64,000 bases of DNA from assembly GCA_013399305.1 (NCBI GenBank), contig VXAI01000277.1, positions 388,038 to 452,037 of the forward strand, in the 5' to 3' direction. Each line of letters begins with the position of its first letter. Positions within the stretch are counted from its first letter, which is position 1. Shown here piece after piece: positions 39,006-54,000 of this stretch. Source of the DNA: Rostratula benghalensis. Its lineage: Eukaryota; Chordata; Aves; Charadriiformes; Rostratulidae. The notes under the pieces were generated by a model that searched no databases, was not told the DNA's origin, and was given only the letters and a program-made list of their open reading frames with translations. The position numbers were made by a program, and so were the translations under genes.

Positions 39006-42000
39006 CTGTATCTCTCTTCACTGTATAACTCTCAAAGAGTGGAAGGCAGAAGATACTTTCAAGAGTTTCAAAGAACATCTCTGGTGGCATGTAAGAAAAC
39101 CAAATTTAGATCATGGTAGAAACAGTAGCTTTAACTACTGTGCTGCCAGACTCTCCGATTAGTGTTCTGTCTCTACATCCATAACAAAAATAATAAATCT
39201 AAATGAAACAGCACCTCTCATACCTGTCATCTTTTTTCACACACAGCCCCATCCAAGCTGGAATGCAGCAGCTACTTGTCAGTACACAGCAAAAATTAGA
39301 TGTTCAAGGCAGCATCTTCTCTCTGCTTCTCCTTCAATTAGCCTGTATTTTTGCTTTCAAGCTATTGAAACTGTTATTCCAGAAGACTGCAAAGTCTGCA
39401 ACAGCACAGAGCAGACAGCATGCAGCAAACATCAGCTGCTCCATGCTCTTTGTGCAATGAGCTGCCTGTTTATACTCATCCAAATTGCACCCAGAATGAG
39501 TTCAGTTCTAGCCAGCTCACATCCCATTTCAGTGCATTGCAACTGCATACTGAAAGCAGCAAGATTTGTGCAGAAAAATACAAAACAGAACATGGTCTTA
39601 TCAGCAACCCATATCACGTGTGTTCCACATTACAAGTATTAGAAGATAGCTATAGTTGCTCTGAAGATCACAAATGTAAATAAAGCTAAAAGCAAAGCTC
39701 TTTTGAAGCCCCCAAAACCTGACTTTCAACTTTGTTTACTTGATTTTATAATCTTTCAAGAAATCACTACAGCTGACTTTCCATGCCTTGAGGATAATGG
39801 TCTTGAGCATCCAAGAGGAGGAACAGGGAACAAACGAAAGATGAACGTAAGCTAGGATGCAACTAACAGCAAAGCACTTAGCAGGCTGATTAAGAGTCAC
39901 CTGCAAAATTGTTCAAAGGTGTTAAGACAGTCTCTGCATTACAGTCTCAAGTCATAGAATGTTTTGGGTTGGAAGGGACCTTAAAGATCATCTAGTTTTA
40001 AACTCCTGCCAATGGAAGGGACATCTCTCACTAGACCAGGTTGCTCAAGTCCGAAAAAGAAAAGCATTCATTGAAGTAGCATCTTCAACTAGAAACTATA
40101 CCGTGGTCTGAAATACACTAATAGAGAAATTATGATTACTAAACAGTGGGAGTATGGTGAAAAAACACTTCCCTTTTCTCACTTCTGTTTCTTTGTGCAG
40201 TTGCTAGCACACTCGATCAGGCTCTCTGTCACCCTTCTGTTTCCTTCACTGGGTAACAGTGGAGACAAAAGAAAAACCTTGACTCATAAAGGTGGCCAAA
40301 ATGGTGAAAAACAAAAGTATCTCCTGGTGGATACTAGCCCAATGCCACTGACTTCAAAGTAAATATTCAAGCAGGAAGCTCACTATAGCCGTCCTGTTAT
40401 GAAAGACATTACAAATTCTTACTCCACCTCTTTCTCGTACTATTTAGTGTTCTTGCTTTTCAGAAGAAATAAAGTGTCAATTCAGTGTGTGCATTCTCCA
40501 CTGGAATGGAGGGAGCATAAAGTACTCACTGTACAGATTTTAATTAATTTTCATAAAATACTGTCCAAAAATAATAAAAAACAAACCCAAACAAGTCCCA
40601 CATGCATGTGATGTCACCTGGTGGGGTTTTTTTAACAACAACAACAAAAAATACAGTGTTCTAGTAGTGTGACCAGCACTCACAGTCAGGATTTTTGACT
40701 CAGCCACAAATAACACTGTTTAAATGAAGTAAAAAGCATTTCCTACATTGTTCCTTTTTTTAGAGCCTCTTTTAGCTGAGAATTCAAGCTTTTCGAAAAG
40801 AGGTGTTGAGACCTGACAACCTTTCTTTTCAAGAGACAAGCACAGTGTCACTCAGCCATATGACAACACATCACTTTTCTTATGTTATGAAGGTTTTCTT
40901 TATTTGCACATGTACCAATAAGCATTTTTGTTTCATTCTTTAGTCACAGACTTGTGATGCTCCACCTCTGCAGATGAGTCACGGATGCCATTTGTGGAAA
41001 GGTGTTTTACTGTGAGCTTCCTGCAGGGTAAATTATAGCACACTGAGGAAAGGGCAAATGTGTGCCCGTCTTCATGAAGGGGGCAACACCGGGGCATTTT
41101 TCACATTTTTTTTTTCTAAAATGTATCACAAATACGTTAAATAGTTGTTTTCTGAAACAAAGCTGCAGAAAAATATTAGAGTACTGCATGACAAGAATGA
41201 CAATCTTCAAAAAAAGCCACTGGCATTAGCCAAGCAGCACACTGTTAGCATAGACACAGAGGATAAATCCTGCATTTCAAAACCTCAGTTCCGCCTTCAA
41301 CCATGAAACCTGTTTAATTATTTGTTGTTTACTCTGTGTCAGGTATACAGCTAGTTCACAGAAAGAAACAATGAATATTGGCAGAGGTCATAGACCTTCT
41401 CCAGATGCCCACTCGTTTTAGCAATGCATCTGGACATCTTAATAAGATTTTAAAAAGCATCTAATTGTGTCAAACTGCTGTAATGAAAATTTTGTACCAT
41501 TAATTTCTCCAAGAATAAATTGTAGGCACCTAGCCACCTGTGGAATGTGACTCTTTTTCCAGAAAAAATATCTGCAAGTTTGAAAACTGTGAGATCTCCA
41601 CAGACAACCTCTGACAGAATAAGCACTAAGTAAGACCAACAAGGAGTCCACTTGCTGCTGCCTTCTCACCACTGGCTGTGTCAAAAAGAGCATTTTGAAA
41701 TTTCTGTACTCACAAAATGAGTTTATGAGGCAACCTTGACTAAGCTAGGAGGTGACAGCTGAATATACTGAGAATACAGTATCAGAGCACTGGATTTCAG
41801 TTTCCCATTGGTTACACCATAATTTCTGTAAGTAGTTAGGTAATCGTACACCCTGCCCCCACCAATTCAGCATTTCTGCTTGGTTTACTGTTTCAGGGTC
41901 TTATTCCAGATCATGTATAGTACCATGTTTCATTATTTACCGTGAGCTCTGTCTGTACAATACTGATTATTTTCTGCCAAAAAGACAAACTGCGGATAGG

Positions 42001-45000
42001 ACAGTACTATTCTGCCTGTCTCTACTCCTAGCTATGTTTAGGTGTGCTAGAAAGTATGACATCTTGAGCCATCATGTATGTTTTACTTCCAAACTTGGCT
42101 TTGCTGATTCATACTAAAAATCTACATCAATCCCTGTACACTGCAGGGCAAGTTTCTTTCCCTGACTGTGGATGCTTGTTATGTCAATGAAAGAAACATC
42201 TCTGCAGGTTTTATTTGAAACACTGGCTCATTCTAAAAAAAACCCCAACAACTTCCTAATGAGCAATTTGGTGAGATTTGCTGCCAAATTATATATTTGA
42301 CTCATTTTTTTCAGCAATGCTGAATTGCTCATTTTCATCTTGCTGCTCTCGGGAACAAACCAGATGCTCAGTGAGCTAACAGACCACTGGTGAGGGGAAG
42401 AGATCTAGTGCCCCCAAATCCATCACCCGTGTGTGCTACAGTGTTTGTACATATGGCTTCGATCACATATCACAATGAATAAATCACTTGTGTATACACC
42501 TATCCTGAATAATTTGACACAATTCAGTATGCAGACCCTCTTTTTAAAAAGCCAGTGTGCAGAAGTTACTGTTCACCCAATTCTTCTCTCCAGTGTCAAT
42601 GCAATACAGATAAACTCTCTGTAGTACTCAGCATATTCTTTATGAAATTTCACATACAACTGGCAAAAACTGGACCTTCAACAAAAAGTTTATTTTTGTC
42701 AGCAGAAATAGTGGAGAAACTGTAGTAATGACAAAGGCCAGATTTTTACAGGTGTGCCAACTCACCCCAGTTCTTAAGAGCTGTGCCTAACAGCTTATAC
42801 CAAGGGAGAGAACTACATGCTCCATTTTTTATCTCTGTAGATGGGACTTTAAAATAGCATCAGAAAAGAACAGAAAGTACTAATTTTCAAATCCTTGCAT
42901 TCAACATTCTGGGTTTTTTGTTGAAAGTACCAGTTTTGTTTTCACTAAATCCAAACTGACAGCTGAAAGGAAATTAGTAATGCAATAGGCAGCACACAGA
43001 TTAAATGACATATTTTTAAACTCTTACCCAAATATCCTATTAGCTTACCTGAGGGTTTTTAAATAAGGCATATTTTTCACTTTTTTCCAAAAACAGAATC
43101 TTATTTTCAGTGTCTCGAGTCCAGTCTGATAACACTTCAACAACATTTTCATGGTCTTCAAAAAACCTTTCTGGAGTGAAAAAAAAGTAATGTAAGACAC
43201 TCAACCCCTCTCTCCCATCTCCTGAGGCTACAGAAATTCCTGTGTGAGAATGTAATTATTAACTGATGTTCACTTGGAGCTGGACAGCCCAGCACTCTTT
43301 TCCACTTCACAGAAGGTAGCAAACCCACATAAAAATAATGTCATATGGAATGAACAGCAAATCAGCTACAGGAGATACCTTATGTAGCTTTTGCATGCTC
43401 CTGGATTCCTCCTGCGTCTCTGTGCTGCTGACCAAAGATTGTAAAGGATGAAAAACGTCACCTGCTAGGAGTAGAGAGTTACACGCATGACTCTCAACAG
43501 CCTTCTGCTTTGGTTTGCTTTAGATTTTTAAGGTTTGCAGTATGATTGAGGGGATTATATATTCACTTCAGAAAAAAAGAATAAAAACTTATTTCTTTGT
43601 CTTTTTCCACACTAGAATAAATGAAAAATTGCTTTTTGGCAGCATAAAAAAATTCTGCACACTGAAAAGAAAATGTTTTGTTTCAAGCAACTATATTTAA
43701 AAACAGAGATAGCAAAACAGAGGAAATAGTAAGACAGAGAACTGATGTGGAGATACACTGTTTCACCCAGTATCTCTGTAGTTAAAAACTCCACCAGTGA
43801 TGTGGGAGACCTAGTGTCAGTTCTCTCCCTTCCTGAGCTGATCTGAACTCAGACCCTCCACCCAGAAAAGCCACAGGGTATGCTGAGGTTTGGTAACTCC
43901 AATGTTGTCTTCCGTGGTTTCAATTGTGTAAAGTAGCTGAACAGTCACATAAACCCCCTTGGGAAGGAAAAGGAATTGAGCTTAATTTGACAGGTAATTT
44001 TGCAATTTTTTTACAAAATCAATATTTGGGCAAGCTCTAATTTTCTGTATGATTTTGGCAATTCCCTAGGAAAGGCTGTACTCCCATTTTAGAAGTCTGT
44101 GGTGATCACATCTTTCAATAGCCTAGATTGGCCTAATATAAGAAGAGGTAACAGAACATACAGTTTTGTAGGCTTTCTTTAAACATCTTTTTACTTTTGA
44201 TGAGGGTTCAGTGTATCCCATCAAAATTAAATTTTGTGAATTTATTAAATTCACAAAATGAGATTAGCTTCAGGGCCAGCTCACATGTACACAGTAACTT
44301 TTAACAACACAAACAACATAACACACTTTCTTTAGCAACTGATACTTCCGCAATACACCGGAAATATAAAGCACTATATAAACCCCAAGTAATGTTTTGA
44401 AGGGTAAACAGTAACTTATAGTCCAAGAAAACTGTAAAATATTTCTCAGGCTGTTACTTAACACTAATTGTTGCCACATATACTTTTGCTTTTTCAGTAC
44501 TAGACTTGTATAAAAGGTATGATCTTACCATCCTCAGGAGAGGCTTTTTTTTGGTAATTGTTATTACCAAAAAAAAAGGTCAAAAACTGGATATCTAATA
44601 TAAGGAAATACTCTTCATTGAAAAACACATGCTGGTATGTACAGCGTAGTGTTATGTCACCATCTCACTCCTGAGATTATTTGTGCTATTTAACATGCAA
44701 TTAGTCTAAGCATGTAGCTTATTTTATTTGCAATTGTCATCTTTCAAAATAACTGCGTATATAAGAAACCCTGTCAACAAGTTTGTGATATAAAACTAGT
44801 TTGGAGTTTGAGTTCAGACTGAAGTATTCACTGCTCAGATTTGTATCTTAAAGTAAATGTAATTTTATTCCCTTGAATACTAACATGGACAGCAGGCAGG
44901 AAGGGCAAGTGCAGGAAAGCCAATCTTCTATGCATGCTCATAGTAATAGAGCTACCTAGAACCACAAAGAAGTATACTGCCAAGAATAAAGAATAGTACA

Positions 45001-48000
45001 CATAATTTTGTTCAAAATCAAAAAACCCTGCATGTTGCTGTACACTGGAAACAGAAGAAAGATTATGTACCATTCCATCCATATAAAAATTCCCTTCTGC
45101 AAGCAAAAAGGCTCCATTCCCAGCTGATTTGGACCTGGTGATAGACTTTTGCATCAGCAGTTCATAGACTTTTCCTTTTTTCCGAAACCAAATACTGATT
45201 TATTTCCTTTTCTGCTCTTCTGTCCTGGTTTTAAAATAGGTTTTATTCATTATGCAAGTAATGCATTGTCTTCATTAGACCAATAACCTAACCCTAACCT
45301 AAAGCACCTAGCATTAGCTGGGACTCAAGTAAGGCAAGTAATTTTTACTTTTAAAAATAAAAGAAAACTGTAACCATCGACCTCAATGTTTGTAACATGA
45401 TCTCCATGATGCTTTCAGTTTTAATTGTGTGATAGGGAAATTAAAAATGTCTATCCAGGTTATGAAGAAACACAAGTATATTCTTTGCAATGATAATGGA
45501 GATTCAGAAAACAATCTGTTTACACACTGTCATGCTAATATTCAGAAATGTTTGTCCAAGTCAAACACACTAGACCAGAGGGAGAGGAGCAACGTTCCAA
45601 GACAAGAAAACGATCTGAAGTTATTCAAAGTAACATTTATAGGGTCTAAAGATATTTCCAGTCTTCCCTCAGTTAAGCAGGTACAAAAGAATGCAGCAAC
45701 ATTGCTTCATGTATGTACCTAATGGAGTAGAAGAAACTGATTGGCAGTTAATGTCTCTGCCATTCCTACAAGCATATGAGTATCTCTTTGCTCATGAGCA
45801 GTCAGGCTTTTTCCAGCCATTTTTACAGTTCTTTGTTTTAGTTTAGCAGGTCGCTTTTAAAGTACAATATAGGTATTTAGCTTTCTTTGTGCATTTTTCC
45901 ATCTCTGCTGGGAGTCTGTAAGCCAAGAATGCTAAAGGCTGTTTGACAACTTCCTGTTTCTCTAGGTCAAATATGATCCTGGAAGAAAGTTGTAGTAATT
46001 TTCCTTTTCCTTTTGATATGAATACCTTTGTAGCCTGGACAATAAAAAGATTCTGAAATAACTCACAACTAGAGAATACTCCATTCTTAATCAGGCCTTG
46101 AAGCCTTTTTGAAACCAAAAACCAAAAAACCACTTCATTAATTTGCACCAAAAAACATGTAAGTTTTGCACAGCTGTTTCCTAGGGACCTGGAGACCAGG
46201 TTAGTTGCTTCCTAATCCATAAGGTACCAGAAGCAGAGCTGCAGCCCCACCAGAGAACAATATCCTCTTCACACCTACACTTAAGATAATTACTATTACA
46301 AGTGAAAAGCATTAGAAATTACTGAAACACTTCTCAGACAGTCTTGTTTAATTACAGTATTTGTTTGGCCAGTATGTAACAGCCTGCTGACAGCACTTCA
46401 GCACTGCATGCTCTCCTCAAAGAGCAGAGTTGAATGCTGGTGTGTTTGTGTCTGTCACTGCCTTGACAAACACAATGAAATTCACCTGGCCCCATCATTT
46501 TGTGTAAAATAGAGTAACGGAAATGAGGGTGGGCAAGGAGCCTTCTACAGCTCACAGCACAGATGAATGGAAGACTTTTACAGCAAGAACAGCCCAAGTA
46601 CATTGCTGCAGCATCTCTTACCTTAAAGACTGCAATGTCCCCACACCACGGGCAGCAGAAATGTTACTCCGTCTATTTTCAAGCTTATCAACAGCATAGG
46701 ATGCACTATATCTATTTGCTATAGGCTATATCACTACGCCACTTACCAATTTGCAGCTCTGGGTACATTTCATACAGACACCAGTCGACGTTGCAGTCAC
46801 AATGGGTTTTCTCAAAGAGATTGTCTAAAACATTCCGTGCCACCTGACGTTCATCCACCATTAGTGACTTTGAGCTGTTATCGTACATGTGCACCTTGAC
46901 AACAAGCTGAGTATAGAGTCACAGAAGAGTCAGTTAATTACAGAAGCAAGCAAAAGGCTAGTCTGAATCTGCTAACACAGATAAGAAAGATTAAGGCTGA
47001 AGGTTATTACTGATTCAAAGGCACCCTGTCCCACAGTGAGCTGAGGGAATAAAAGCTTGGAAGCTTTCACATTATATTATCACCAAAATAAAGACCTTTT
47101 CTCAAAAAAGGAAATTGAGCCTTGTCCTGTGCATGACTTCAGGAAAGGTGAAATTGCTATGGAGAAAATGCAGAAATTAATCTCTTCTCTGAATCTACTG
47201 GATGTGCAATTAAGGAAAATGCTTGATAAGGAAACCAAGTACAAAAGGACAGCATGTCCCTTAATGCAAGCTAGAAATGTGGAAAGTTTAGTTTTAAATG
47301 AGAAAGAATGAAAGAAAGTTGTCATGTCAACAGACTAACCTGAAATTGCACTAAGATGGGCAGTAGTCCAACACCCATTAATAAACAAAGAGATGATTTA
47401 CTTATATTGACCGAATTCACCTAAGGCACTCAATATTTCCTCATATTATGAATATTTGTTAAAAAAGGAAGAGTGTGCACTTTTCTTCAGAGAAGAACAA
47501 AGCAAGAAAAAACTGAAGTGCAAAAAATGTGATACAGAACTGCCAGTACATTATAAGGAATGTACTTAAAATGCTTCATTAGTATTGAAAACAGAATAAA
47601 AATTGTCTACGAGATCTGTACATGGAAACTGGAACTAGTGAATTTGTAGGATTTCTCCATATAGTCTTGTTTACATAGCTCCTCATTTTAAAATGTGTGC
47701 ATAGTAAGTTTTGGTACTATAGAGACAATCTCTGTTAAAGATCATGTAGTAGCAGAGAGCAATGATCCTCAAGAGAATATCTGCAATATCTCTAAAAGTA
47801 AAAGCAAATGTAACCATAGACTTGCTTTGACGCCAACCCTTGTAAGTATCTTGCTCTTCAAAATAATCAACCGAGCCATAGTGCAGATTATCGAGAAAAA
47901 GAAAATGTATGTGCATAATCTACATGTCTGCAGAAAAAGGGTATTTTTGTGTGGTTATAGTTGACTCTTAAAAACATTCACACACGTTCCATCTTCACAG

Positions 48001-51000
48001 AATGGTGGAGATTGGAACGCACCTCTAGAGGTCATCTGGTCCAATCTCCTGCTCAAGCAAGGTCACCCAGAGCCCATTTTGCAGGTGTCTGTCCAGACAG
48101 CTTTTGAGTATCTCTAAGAAGGGAAACTCCACAACCTCCCTGGGAAACCTGTGCCAGTGTTCAGCCACTCTCACAGTGAAAAAGTATTTCCTGATGTTCA
48201 GATGGAATTTCCTGTGTTTCAGTCTGTGCCTATTGCCTCTGGTCCTGTCACTGGACACCACTGAAAGGAGTCTGGCTCTGTCCTCTGCTTCAGGTATTTC
48301 TTAGATTGACAAGATAGCCCCAAAGCCCTCTCTTCTCTAGGCTATGCAGTCTCAGCCATTTCAGCCTTTCTTCATAGGAGAGATGCTCCAGTTTCTTAAT
48401 CATCTTTGTGGCCCTCCATTGGCATGGAACTTCCTTGGACTTGGAGGAGATGATCCTTGAATATTAACCAACTTTCTTAGGTGTCTCTTTTCTCTCGAGC
48501 CTTATCCTATGGGACTCTTTGAAGAAGCCGAAGTCTCCACTCCTGAAAACTAGGGCTCTGAGATTGCTTTTCACCATCCTCCCTGATTTCTCCCTTCCAC
48601 TTTTAGTAAAAGAGAGAAGACCAGTTTTCTTGACAGTTATTTAGTCAATTTAGAATTCACTAATGACATAAATTCATTACAGTGATACAGCCACAAGAAG
48701 ATTAAGCCTTACTTCTACACTATCATTCCAAATATTCAGGATGGATAAAAAAAGAAAGCGGGGAAAAAAATAAAAGTTTTCAAAATAAATGTTTCCACCC
48801 AAAGGACAATTGCTAACATTACAAGGAAAAGGAGGTGACCATTGAGCAACCATAAGCGTAGTTATAGAGCTTTCCAAAGACAACATGGGAGAAATCCTCC
48901 CAGCACATTCTCTCAGAAGTAGCATTTGTACATGAATGTAGAAGTGTTCCGTGGGAACAATCTCAAGTCCGGACACCCTCAAATTTATTGCAAGCTTCAA
49001 TTCTTCTGGGAAGCTCTATGGGCTCTGATCTCCCAGCACTTCCCATTTCCTATTGGAGGAGGACTGAAAGGTCATGGCTGTTTTTCTTAACTTTCATTTC
49101 TCGGAGTTACTAAACATCTGCAGCTTCTGTTGAGTTCAGCTTCAACACTAGCTTAGGATGAGTGGGCATAATTGTATAATACTGCAGCACTGTGCAGACG
49201 TGAGCTGGAAGCTTTCCAATTTGTTGGTCTAAAATAATTTCTACTATCCTTGTACGTTACTGTACTGCAAGAAGCCCCTCATTAATTGGGATTAGCTAAC
49301 TCACCATAAACTGTAAAAGAAAAGTTTAGTATTTCTGGAATCAGTGCAGCATAAGCATGGCCATGTGCTTTCCCTCTACCCCTTGCCTCAGCTCCTGCTT
49401 GGGCCATGGCCATCACAGCGGTAAGGTGCACCTGGACTTTGGGAGATGGCTGGCAACACAGCCAAAACACCATCTGGAGTGGGGACCTAGATATTTTGTT
49501 CCCATGAGAAGATGACTACAGGTCAATTATCTTACTCTATAAACAGGGGACAGCCCAAGAGCCCTTTAGGGCTGTACAACAGTGGGCTGCACACCAGGAT
49601 CTCCCCTTTTGTGAGGATGCTTGCTTAAGGTTCTACTCCTCGAGGTTGAGAGATTCCTTGCCACAAGATTCTCGGTAAGTGACTAATAGCATGCAAAACT
49701 TTGAAATTTTAGCTAAGTACCTTAAAGGATTGATTGCGCATATATAATCCTTTAGACATAAGCCATTGGCCAAGTCTGTGACTAGGATTAGATCCAGCCA
49801 CACCTACACTCCTTTCTGAGAAGGAGCTCGGGAAGCAAGGGGGTCATTTCTGAATCTCATGACTCCACAGCTCCCTGACAGCTTGTCTGACCCTGTCCTC
49901 TATGCAGTACATAATCAAGTGTACCTTCCCACCAAATCTCTTAAAACACTGTCTCATTTACTACTAATTTTGTTAGAGCACTGTTTCACCTTAATAAATA
50001 TTTGACTACTTCTCTTACAAGTGAAGTTAGTCACTCTGCCTGTGACAATAAGTAAGCAACATTTTAATGTATATTCCACTTCCTGCAAAGCAACTTATCA
50101 GAACAGTGGGCTTTGCCCTAGCATTGGGGGGAAAAAAAACAAAGCAAGCAGAGCCTTCCAAGTTTTCTTTAAAAAATAGGTCCCTCAGAGGTAGCATTTC
50201 CCAGAGACTTCTCTTCAGGCAGACTAGATGCCTCAAGTTACAGACAAAAATGAAAAAGCCTAGCAATTTTAGTAAGAAATTTATTATTGAGAAGACTGAT
50301 AATAGATACCTCACTGGTAGCTCTTGCAGTAGCATTTCAGTATTTTAAGGCTTACCTTTTTAATTTTGGCTTCCTTCAGTTTCTCCAATGCAAGTTTGAT
50401 CTTGTCAGCCTTTGCCTGTGCCTCTCGTTCTTCCTGAAAAGACAAGATATTTGGTAAACTTCAGGTTAAATAAAGCCAGTAATTCACGTTTACTTGGAAA
50501 GAGTTGTTTCTTACTATTTATATCCAGAACATAAGGCTTGTCATGGGAAAATTCATAGTTACAGGGAATCGCCAGCTTTCCTTGAGCTATTACTCTCGAG
50601 CCAAAGCTTTGATTTACAGGTCCAGCACTTCCTTCTGTTGCCCAGTCACATGGCTTTTACTGGATCTTTCCTCAAATGCTACAAGAACGTCTGAAAACTG
50701 GACTATTCTGTTTCCATATGGGTTACAGTTGATAAAAAGTCAAGACCAATAAAGATCTAATCTGAATGAAACAGCACTGAGAACTTGCCTCTCAATAGGG
50801 TTAAGAGAACTGGAGTTTTTAGGATCTTACTGAAAACTTGCCTTGCAGTTACACCGCTTACAATTTTATGTTTTCTGTTAATTACATTCATTTACTTGAA
50901 TTCTTTCCCTTGCCCCATGTGAGCTTTTACTGCACACTTACTCACTGTGAGGAACGCCTTCTTAAACTGAAGGATATCATGGCTTTTTATTCTAGTAATG

Positions 51001-54000
51001 AACCTATTCATATTAACACAGACATAGGTAAATAGAGCACTCAAATTAATTCCAGCTTTTGCTGAATGCCACAGTAAGATTCCTAAAAATCTTAGTACCA
51101 CCTGGCCTTTGTTTTACAAAGCAGCTGTATCAATATCATGTCCCTGTTTTAGTATCACCAAGGTCTATGATCCAAGAAGACACTGGGTCCCCAGTGACTG
51201 AGCATTTTAGGTACATGTTCCAGATGGCAATGCCTACTGTTTCCTCTGTGAACGGTGTATAGATTTTGACTGCTTCTTTTTGCCATCTGCCTTCCCATAG
51301 TCTCCTGGTCACATAAAAAATTAGAAAATAACATTTTGGACAGCAAGTAACTGTGGTTCCTGGGATTGCCTTGGACTGTTGGTACTACTGGAGTGGGTTT
51401 GGTTTCCTTTCAACTTCAAAGCCCAGCTCTCCCTATTGAAAGCTGTCTTGTCTTTGCCTTCTTATCTCTGCCTATTTTTACTGTCCCTGTTGCTCTCTTT
51501 CACTTCCAGTTTCTTTTGTTTTAATGGGTAGGATTTTGTTATGGTGCTCACAGGCAAACCCACGTTCCAGTCACTGACTATGGGAGAAAGTTCCTGCCCT
51601 GCTTCAGGGGGCAGCCTCTTCACACAAGATCTTTTCTCCTTCAGCCTCCATGGCTGTAACTCACAGGAGATGCACCTGCAAGAAACTAGGCCTAACTAAG
51701 CATTGTCACCACCACCTTCTTACAGAGGTATCACAGAATCATAGCAAAAAAAAAAAAAAAAAAAAAAAAGAGCTAAGAAGATCACCTTACTTATCCCAAG
51801 CTTTGAGGCAGGTTCAGCCATAAATAAAGTAGTCCAGTAGTCCTGACTGACATCCCTCTCACTGAACTAAACTTCATTTGTTTTATCACTGCCTGTTTCC
51901 CCTGGATACCAACATCCTTTAGGATGTCAAAAATATAAGGTGAGTTGTGCAACCTGAAAGAGGTGGCTTTAAGCATGTTTGCTGATGTCAAATTCTCCAC
52001 TATGAATACCAGGCAATCAGTTAAAAAAATTGATTGCTTCCATAGCTGAGCAGAAACTATTGGACAAAAGTGCCTTTTGCAGTAAGGCTGTGTTCTACAG
52101 CGGGAAGAGCACAGAGTCATGCTGTGGTCCTCCCCTTAATGACTCAAAACACCTGTCTGAAGGAAGTAGAAAAAGCACCTTAACCAAAGCAGTTGAGTGT
52201 GGTGTGGGTAGGTTTTCTGCTGAAAATTTTAGGAAGGTATAACTCAGGTTTCAGCCGCATGTGACCTGTGTTGAACAGAGTTCATACATTGTACAAATCT
52301 GTGTAACTGAGCTCTTGCCTAAAAGCCTTTGTGTTTTCGTAACCTTTGTTTGTATTAATGTAGGAAAAGGAAACGATGTAAAGTAAATAAGCTATCAGAT
52401 GCAAAACTTTAGCGCTGTTAAAGAAATGCTTTGACAGCCCAACAGATTTGTTTTCCCACTAGAGTATCATCACTGCATTTTCTGGATCTTCAAACAGAAG
52501 CACATAGAAGTTAATGTCATAGAAAACATTGAAGCCTTATTTAGCTTAAGGACAGTTTTAAAAAGAAATGTCAGAGCTTATGGAAACTTATGAGACAGCA
52601 TTCTGCTTCCCTGAAAGAAAGGCTGTACTTCTTAATTTTGGCACACTGAAAGGTTAGACAATAGAGTCTTGGTATCCCAGGTGCACTGAAAATAAGTAAC
52701 ACTATTCGTATTTGACTACAGACAACCAGAAGTGTTAAACAAAGCATTGGCTCAAGAATCACTGATCAAGAATCCTGGCTAACAGGAATGTGGATTTTGA
52801 TGAAACAAAATACATTCCATTGACAGCTGCATTTCATTCTACTGAGAGAAATGTCATGTCAGGGCAAAAACTAACCAAGACTATGAATGCTAATTTGAAA
52901 TTAGCTCTTTCCATATTAATTTTAAATGCTTATTACCTCCATCACTCACAATGCAACTTGTGTAGTTGGTCTATAAGTAATTTTGTGGGCAGTAAGCCAT
53001 ACAATGGGCATGCCATCAATATTTGAATACAATCTATATCAAAAAATGAGGCAAGAGCTGTGGGAGAAAGCAGAACCAGTGCCTTAATGAGGAAATCAAC
53101 TACTGCAGACAGATTCCTTTGAAATGTCTCTATGTCCTGTTCCTACCCTTCTCTGCCCTCCTGCTGTATCTGGAAAGAGAACTGGAAACATTGCTAGATA
53201 TTTAACTCAGCACACCGTCTCCAAGGAACTGTGAGGGAGACAGAAGTGACTTTCAGCTACGTTTTTGCAAAGAGAACTCCAGTTGTGTTTAGCAAGTATA
53301 TCCTCTTTTCAGCCTGAAATCTTGTTTTGACACTCAGGTAACGCAGGATGCCAGCTAACAGAGAATTAGCTCAGTACAAGACTCAAGGCAAAGAACTGTG
53401 CAGCAATGCTGATTTCCATGAGCTTTAGATCATCACAGCATCATAAAAGCACTGTTTAGAAGAGAGGGCAGGGATCCAGACCTCCAGACCAAAGCAAGCT
53501 GTCACCAACACTAGATCCGGTCAGCCATGATTTTTCCCTGGAAAAGTTTGGAAAATCTCCAAAGAGAAACTGTGATTTCTGTGGGCTACCTCTTCCAGTG
53601 CTAAACCACTGACTGAAAAGCTTTTCCTAATGTCCTGTCCTAAACTACAAAGCTACAACATGTAGCTGTTGCCCCTTGTTATATGACCCAACACCACCAT
53701 GAAAGAATTTGGCTCCACCAGCTTTGCAGCCACCCTTTAGGTATTTTTAGGCTGCCATTAGATCACTCCTGTCAGACTAAACAAGCCTAGCTCTCTCAGC
53801 CTGTCCTCACTGGCCTCTTATCACTCCATGCCCCTGGTTATCCCAGTAGCTCTCTCCTGGACACTCTCTAGTATCTCCATATCCAGAATGGGGTGCAATG
53901 TTCTAGGTGTGGCCTCACCAGAAAGGAACAATGGCTCCCTCAGTCTGCTGGCCATGCTCCTCCCAACACAGCCCAGTTTCCCATACTAGGAAGACCTTGC

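Larger units (their letters stand above)
35300..43048 (-). other. APBB1IP intron between coding exons 6 and 7
   Basis: The 7.7-kb intron has donor CAG|GTAAGC and acceptor TACATCAG. It contains an A29 run (38973-39001), a CR1 3'-end scrap (39952-40053) and a short (CAA)n run near 40635. No gene or RNA recognised. Confidence 0.88.
43171..46746 (-). other. APBB1IP intron between coding exons 5 and 6
   Basis: The 3.6-kb intron interrupts the RA domain. It holds two perfect hairpins about 300 bp apart (44231-44259 and 44545-44576) and a short telomere-like run (45284-45302). A 102-codon - strand ORF at 45843-46151 has no splice context or recognised family; I take it as chance. Confidence 0.88.

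Noticed and set aside
44545..44576. MicroRNA precursor
   Set aside because: A 14-bp stem, mostly a T/A homopolymer, with a 4-base loop is too short for a microRNA hairpin.
45843..46151. 102-codon - strand ORF inside an APBB1IP intron
   Set aside because: No family recognised, no splice or promoter context; ORFs of this size occur by chance in AT-rich introns.
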